A stretch of DNA of 7,067 nt from an uncultured Oscillospiraceae bacterium (GTDB taxonomy: Bacteria > Bacillota > Clostridia > Oscillospirales > Oscillospiraceae): positions 1-7,067 of the forward strand of contig CAAFMK010000007.1 in the NCBI GenBank assembly GCA_900763995.1. Reading direction: 5' to 3'. The translations under genes and the position numbers were made by a program. Within the stretch, counting starts at the first letter, position 1. Each line of letters begins with the position of its first letter. This document shows positions 5,545 to 7,067 of this stretch, piece after piece. The notes under the pieces were generated by a model. It was not told the DNA's origin. It saw only the letters and a list, made by a program, of their open reading frames with translations, and ran no database searches.

Positions 5545-6067
5545 GCTGCACCTCTTTTGCTTTCTCTGGGCCGGCCAGGGCCTCGATCATTGCCAGGGCA
5601 AAATCGAATCCGGAACCAGCTGCCCGGGCGGTGATGATCTTCCCATCCACCACCACGGCCTGACCGGGCTGGGCCTCGGCCCCTGTAAGCTGGCCCTCCA
5701 TACCGGGGTAGCACACCGCCTTTTTTCCATTTAAAACGCCCCATTTGGCCAACAGGGTGGGGGCGGCACAGATGGCGGCGATCCAGATCTCCTGCTCCTG
5801 TGCCACCTGAAGCAGGGCCTGGAGGGTAGGCTGGCTGCACATCTCATTTACGCCGCCCAGTCCACCGGGCAGGACAAGCATCTCTGCCTTGCTCAGGTCG
5901 ATATGGGCCAGAGGAACATCTGTTTTGACTGTGATCCCATGGGCCCCGGTGACAAACTCATCCCCAACAGACACCAGTGCCGTCTCCATCCCGGCCCGAC
6001 GCAGAAGGTCGGCAGGAATCAGTGCCTCTGCTTCTTCAAATCCATCAGCCAAAATAATATATACCAT
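5528..6067 (-). CDS. DJ-1/PfpI (ThiJ) family protein
   Basis: This 179-residue cytosolic protein has the DJ-1/ThiJ/PfpI fold. The start MVYIILADGFEEAEALIPADLLRRAG mirrors DJ-1, with E14 in the place of DJ-1 E18. The nucleophile elbow AAICAAPTLLA gives C100 as the reactive cysteine (DJ-1 C106). VLPGGLGG (65-72) and the CYPGMEG segment (119-125) are typical of bacterial members; a tyrosine stands where human DJ-1 has H126, common in this branch. Biochemical roles claimed for the family include chaperone, oxidative stress sensing and glyoxalase or deglycase activity, so the reaction here is not assigned. TAGGAGGT (6081-6074) is 6 bases before the ATG, a very strong site. It follows the TagA-type gene by 57 bases and overlaps the downstream cyclo-ligase gene by 17 bases. 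Confidence 0.94.
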   Translation of the reverse strand: MVYIILADGFEEAEALIPADLLRRAGMETALVSVGDEFVTGAHGITVKTDVPLAHIDLSKAEMLVLPGGLGGVNEMCSQPTLQALLQVAQEQEIWIAAICAAPTLLAKWGVLNGKKAVCYPGMEGQLTGAEAQPGQAVVVDGKIITARAAGSGFDFALAMIEALAGPEKAKEVQHAIHY

Positions 6068-6091
6068 AAAAATACCTCCTATCCATTGGGT

Positions 6092-6107
6092 GGAGCAGCT
6101 CTGCTCC
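6092..6107 (-). other. Hairpin in the TagA/DJ-1 intergenic gap
   Basis: GGAGCA (6092-6097) and TGCTCC (6102-6107) pair perfectly around a 4-base loop and can extend by three G-C pairs past one mismatch (6088-6090 with 6109-6111). It sits in the 57-base gap ahead of the strong ribosome site of the DJ-1 gene. No U tract follows on the minus strand, so it is not an obvious terminator. An mRNA-processing or stability role is possible. Confidence 0.4.
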
Positions 6108-6124
6108 TCCCCATACCTGATTGC

Positions 6125-6847
6125 TCACTTTCGCTTTATGCGCTCCCTGGCTGCCTTGACCAGAACCAGAGGGAGCTTTGCCATGCGGCCCGCCCGCTTT
6201 GGCTCCTTTTTCAGCCGATAGGCCCACTCAAGTCCCAGCTTCTGCCAGGACTCCGGTGCCCGCTCCACATTGCCGGCGAACACATCCAGCACACCGCCCA
6301 GTCCAATGGCCATCCGGGCCCCTGTGTGCTTGCCCCACCGGGCCATCCACTTCTCCTGCTTGGGTGCCCCGAGGCAGACAAAGATCAGATCCGGCTGGGC
6401 CGCTGCCACCTTGAGCAGTACCAGCTCCTCATCTTTAAAGTACCCATCCTGTGTGCCGCACAGCACAATATCGGGGTACTGCTCCAAAATATTGATCCCA
6501 GCCTTGTCCGCAACACCGGGCTTGGCCCCCAGCAGGAACAGCCGCCCCTTGTGCTCGTTGAGGTAGGAGAGCATATCTGCTGCAAATTCAATGCCGGGCA
6601 CCCGCCCCTTTAGTGGTTTACCCATGATTTTAGCGGAGTACACCACCCCGATCCCATCTGGGAGCACCAGATCGGCGTGGTTGAGCACCTGACAAAATTC
6701 CTCGTCCTTCTGTGCAGCAAGAATAAACTCCGGATTGGGGGTGACCACATAGTGAAACTTGTCCTCCTCCATCAGCTGGCCGCCCCGCTGGGCGGCCTCC
6801 TCCCGGGTCATGTTGTCAAATTGGATTCCCAAAATTTCCTGTTTCAC
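6125..6847 (-). CDS. WecG/TagA/CpsF family glycosyltransferase
   Basis: TagA-like enzymes add N-acetylmannosamine to undecaprenyl-diphosphate-GlcNAc, making the linkage unit of wall teichoic acid; relatives (WecG, CpsF) act on other surface polymers. They are peripheral membrane proteins. Residues numbered from the upstream ATG: TPNPEF (40-45), LVLPDGIGVV (64-73; D68 is the likely catalytic aspartate), GRVPGIEF (85-92), FLLGAKPGVA (108-117), VCLGAPKQEKW (161-171), GLGGVLDVFAG (186-196), and the basic tail EWAYRLKKEPKR (211-222), the lipid-binding appendage. The chosen start is the GTG at 6847: GGAGGT (6857-6852) is 4 bases upstream and the protein then begins VKQEILGIQFDN, like other members. 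The ATG at 6859 is four codons earlier but has only a weak ribosome site. No other teichoic acid genes are in the window. Confidence 0.93.
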   Translation of the reverse strand: MKQEILGIQFDNMTREEAAQRGGQLMEEDKFHYVVTPNPEFILAAQKDEEFCQVLNHADLVLPDGIGVVYSAKIMGKPLKGRVPGIEFAADMLSYLNEHKGRLFLLGAKPGVADKAGINILEQYPDIVLCGTQDGYFKDEELVLLKVAAAQPDLIFVCLGAPKQEKWMARWGKHTGARMAIGLGGVLDVFAGNVERAPESWQKLGLEWAYRLKKEPKRAGRMAKLPLVLVKAARERIKRK

Positions 6848-7026
6848 GCAAACCTCCATATATCTGAACCTGTCTTTCCCAGTCCGTTTTGTCCGTGGAA
6901 CATCCCTCCCATGAACAGTCGCTCAAACAGCGGGGACATATTTCCTGATCCTGCCTTCCGCTCACCAGCCGCACCCCCGATTCCCCTTGAATCGGCAGGC
7001 TGATCCATATATCCTTTGATTTCCAT
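6844..7026 (-). CDS. Doubtful small ORF overlapping the TagA-type start (60 codons)
   Basis: An open frame of 60 codons, beginning MEIKGYMDQPADS and ending SDIWRFA, fills most of the leader of the TagA-type gene. Its TGA stop (6846-6844) overlaps the proposed GTG start of that gene as GTGA, the classic coupling arrangement, and its last codons contain that gene's ribosome site. Against it: codons are rich in GGA, TCA, ATA and AGG, unlike the GGC/GCC/CTG-rich neighbours, the ribosome site at 7026 is poor (GAAGG 3 bases away), and the predicted transcription start lies almost at this ATG. I recognise no family. A shorter version from the ATG at 6939 (31 codons, SPLFERLFMGG) is possible. It may simply be untranslated leader. 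Confidence 0.22.
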   Translation of the reverse strand: MEIKGYMDQPADSRGIGGAAGERKAGSGNMSPLFERLFMGGMFHGQNGLGKTGSDIWRFA

Positions 7027-7035
7027 TTGCCTTCT

Positions 7036-7064
7036 ATTCTATCACGGATGGGGAAAAAAGTCTA
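7036..7064 (-). promoter_or_regulatory. Predicted sigma-A promoter for the TagA/DJ-1/cyclo-ligase operon
   Basis: On the minus strand, TAGACT (7064-7059), a 17-base spacer and TAGAAT (7041-7036) match the -35 and -10 consensus at 4 of 6 and 5 of 6 positions. Transcription would begin near 7029, giving a leader of about 180 nt before the GTG at 6847. Nothing better was seen in the leader itself. Confidence 0.45.
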
Positions 7065-7067
7065 TGA

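Noticed and set aside
5903..6613. Open frame of 236 codons on the plus strand opposite the DJ-1 and TagA-type genes
   Set aside because: It spans two well-identified minus-strand genes and their intergenic gap, with a low-complexity product; a shadow frame.
6848..7029. T-box or cyclic-di-GMP riboswitch in the TagA leader
   Set aside because: I looked for the T-box antiterminator signature and the GEMM core and found neither; only unspecific stems are present.

Overview
The window looks like a chromosomal segment from a spore-forming Clostridia member, probably an Oscillospiraceae of the Flavonifractor/Pseudoflavonifractor/Lawsonibacter kind. That placement is inferred from fairly high GC for a Firmicute, strong AGGAGG-type ribosome binding sites, NrdR and MltG of Firmicute type, and a small Cys/Gly/Asn-rich protein of a sort common in gut Clostridia. 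It carries no sign of a prophage, insertion sequence, CRISPR array or stable RNA gene. Coding density is high and no gene-free gap exceeds 300 bases.

Layout. (1) Positions 35-941, plus strand: nrdR, the repressor of ribonucleotide reductase genes, is followed one base later by a YhcH/YjgK/YiaL-family cupin-like protein. (2) Positions 946-984: a perfect 39-bp palindrome serves as a shared bidirectional terminator between that pair and the convergent operon. (3) Positions 983-4493, minus strand: read in transcription order, mltG (septal/elongation lytic transglycosylase), a U32-family protein resembling the tRNA hydroxylation factor TrhP, and gluQRS (glutamyl-queuosine tRNA(Asp) synthetase). 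A GC-rich hairpin lies between mltG and the U32 gene. (4) Positions 4494-4608: a divergent intergenic region with a sequence fitting the minimal sigma-K promoter pattern, a leader hairpin and a strong ribosome binding site. (5) Positions 4609-4830, plus strand: a 73-residue protein with 18 cysteines, a hydrophobic segment and NNGCGC repeats, followed by a terminator. (6) Positions 4924-7064, minus strand: a second operon. In transcription order it has a predicted sigma-A promoter at the window edge, a leader or possible small ORF, a WecG/TagA/CpsF glycosyltransferase, a DJ-1/PfpI-family protein and 5-formyltetrahydrofolate cyclo-ligase. It ends at a palindrome.

How the parts fit. The middle operon combines a cell-wall enzyme with two proteins whose families modify the wobble position of tRNAs: U34 hydroxylation for TrhP and glutamylation of queuosine-34 for GluQRS. 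mltG next to U32 proteins is also seen in Bacillus subtilis (yrrL, yrrN, yrrO). The last operon mixes wall-polymer linkage-unit synthesis, a DJ-1-type protein and folate repair; the last two overlap by 17 bases and are probably translationally coupled. Most of the window is ordinary housekeeping sequence. The least explained parts are the Cys-rich gene with its sigma-K-like promoter and the approximately 180-nt leader upstream of the glycosyltransferase gene.
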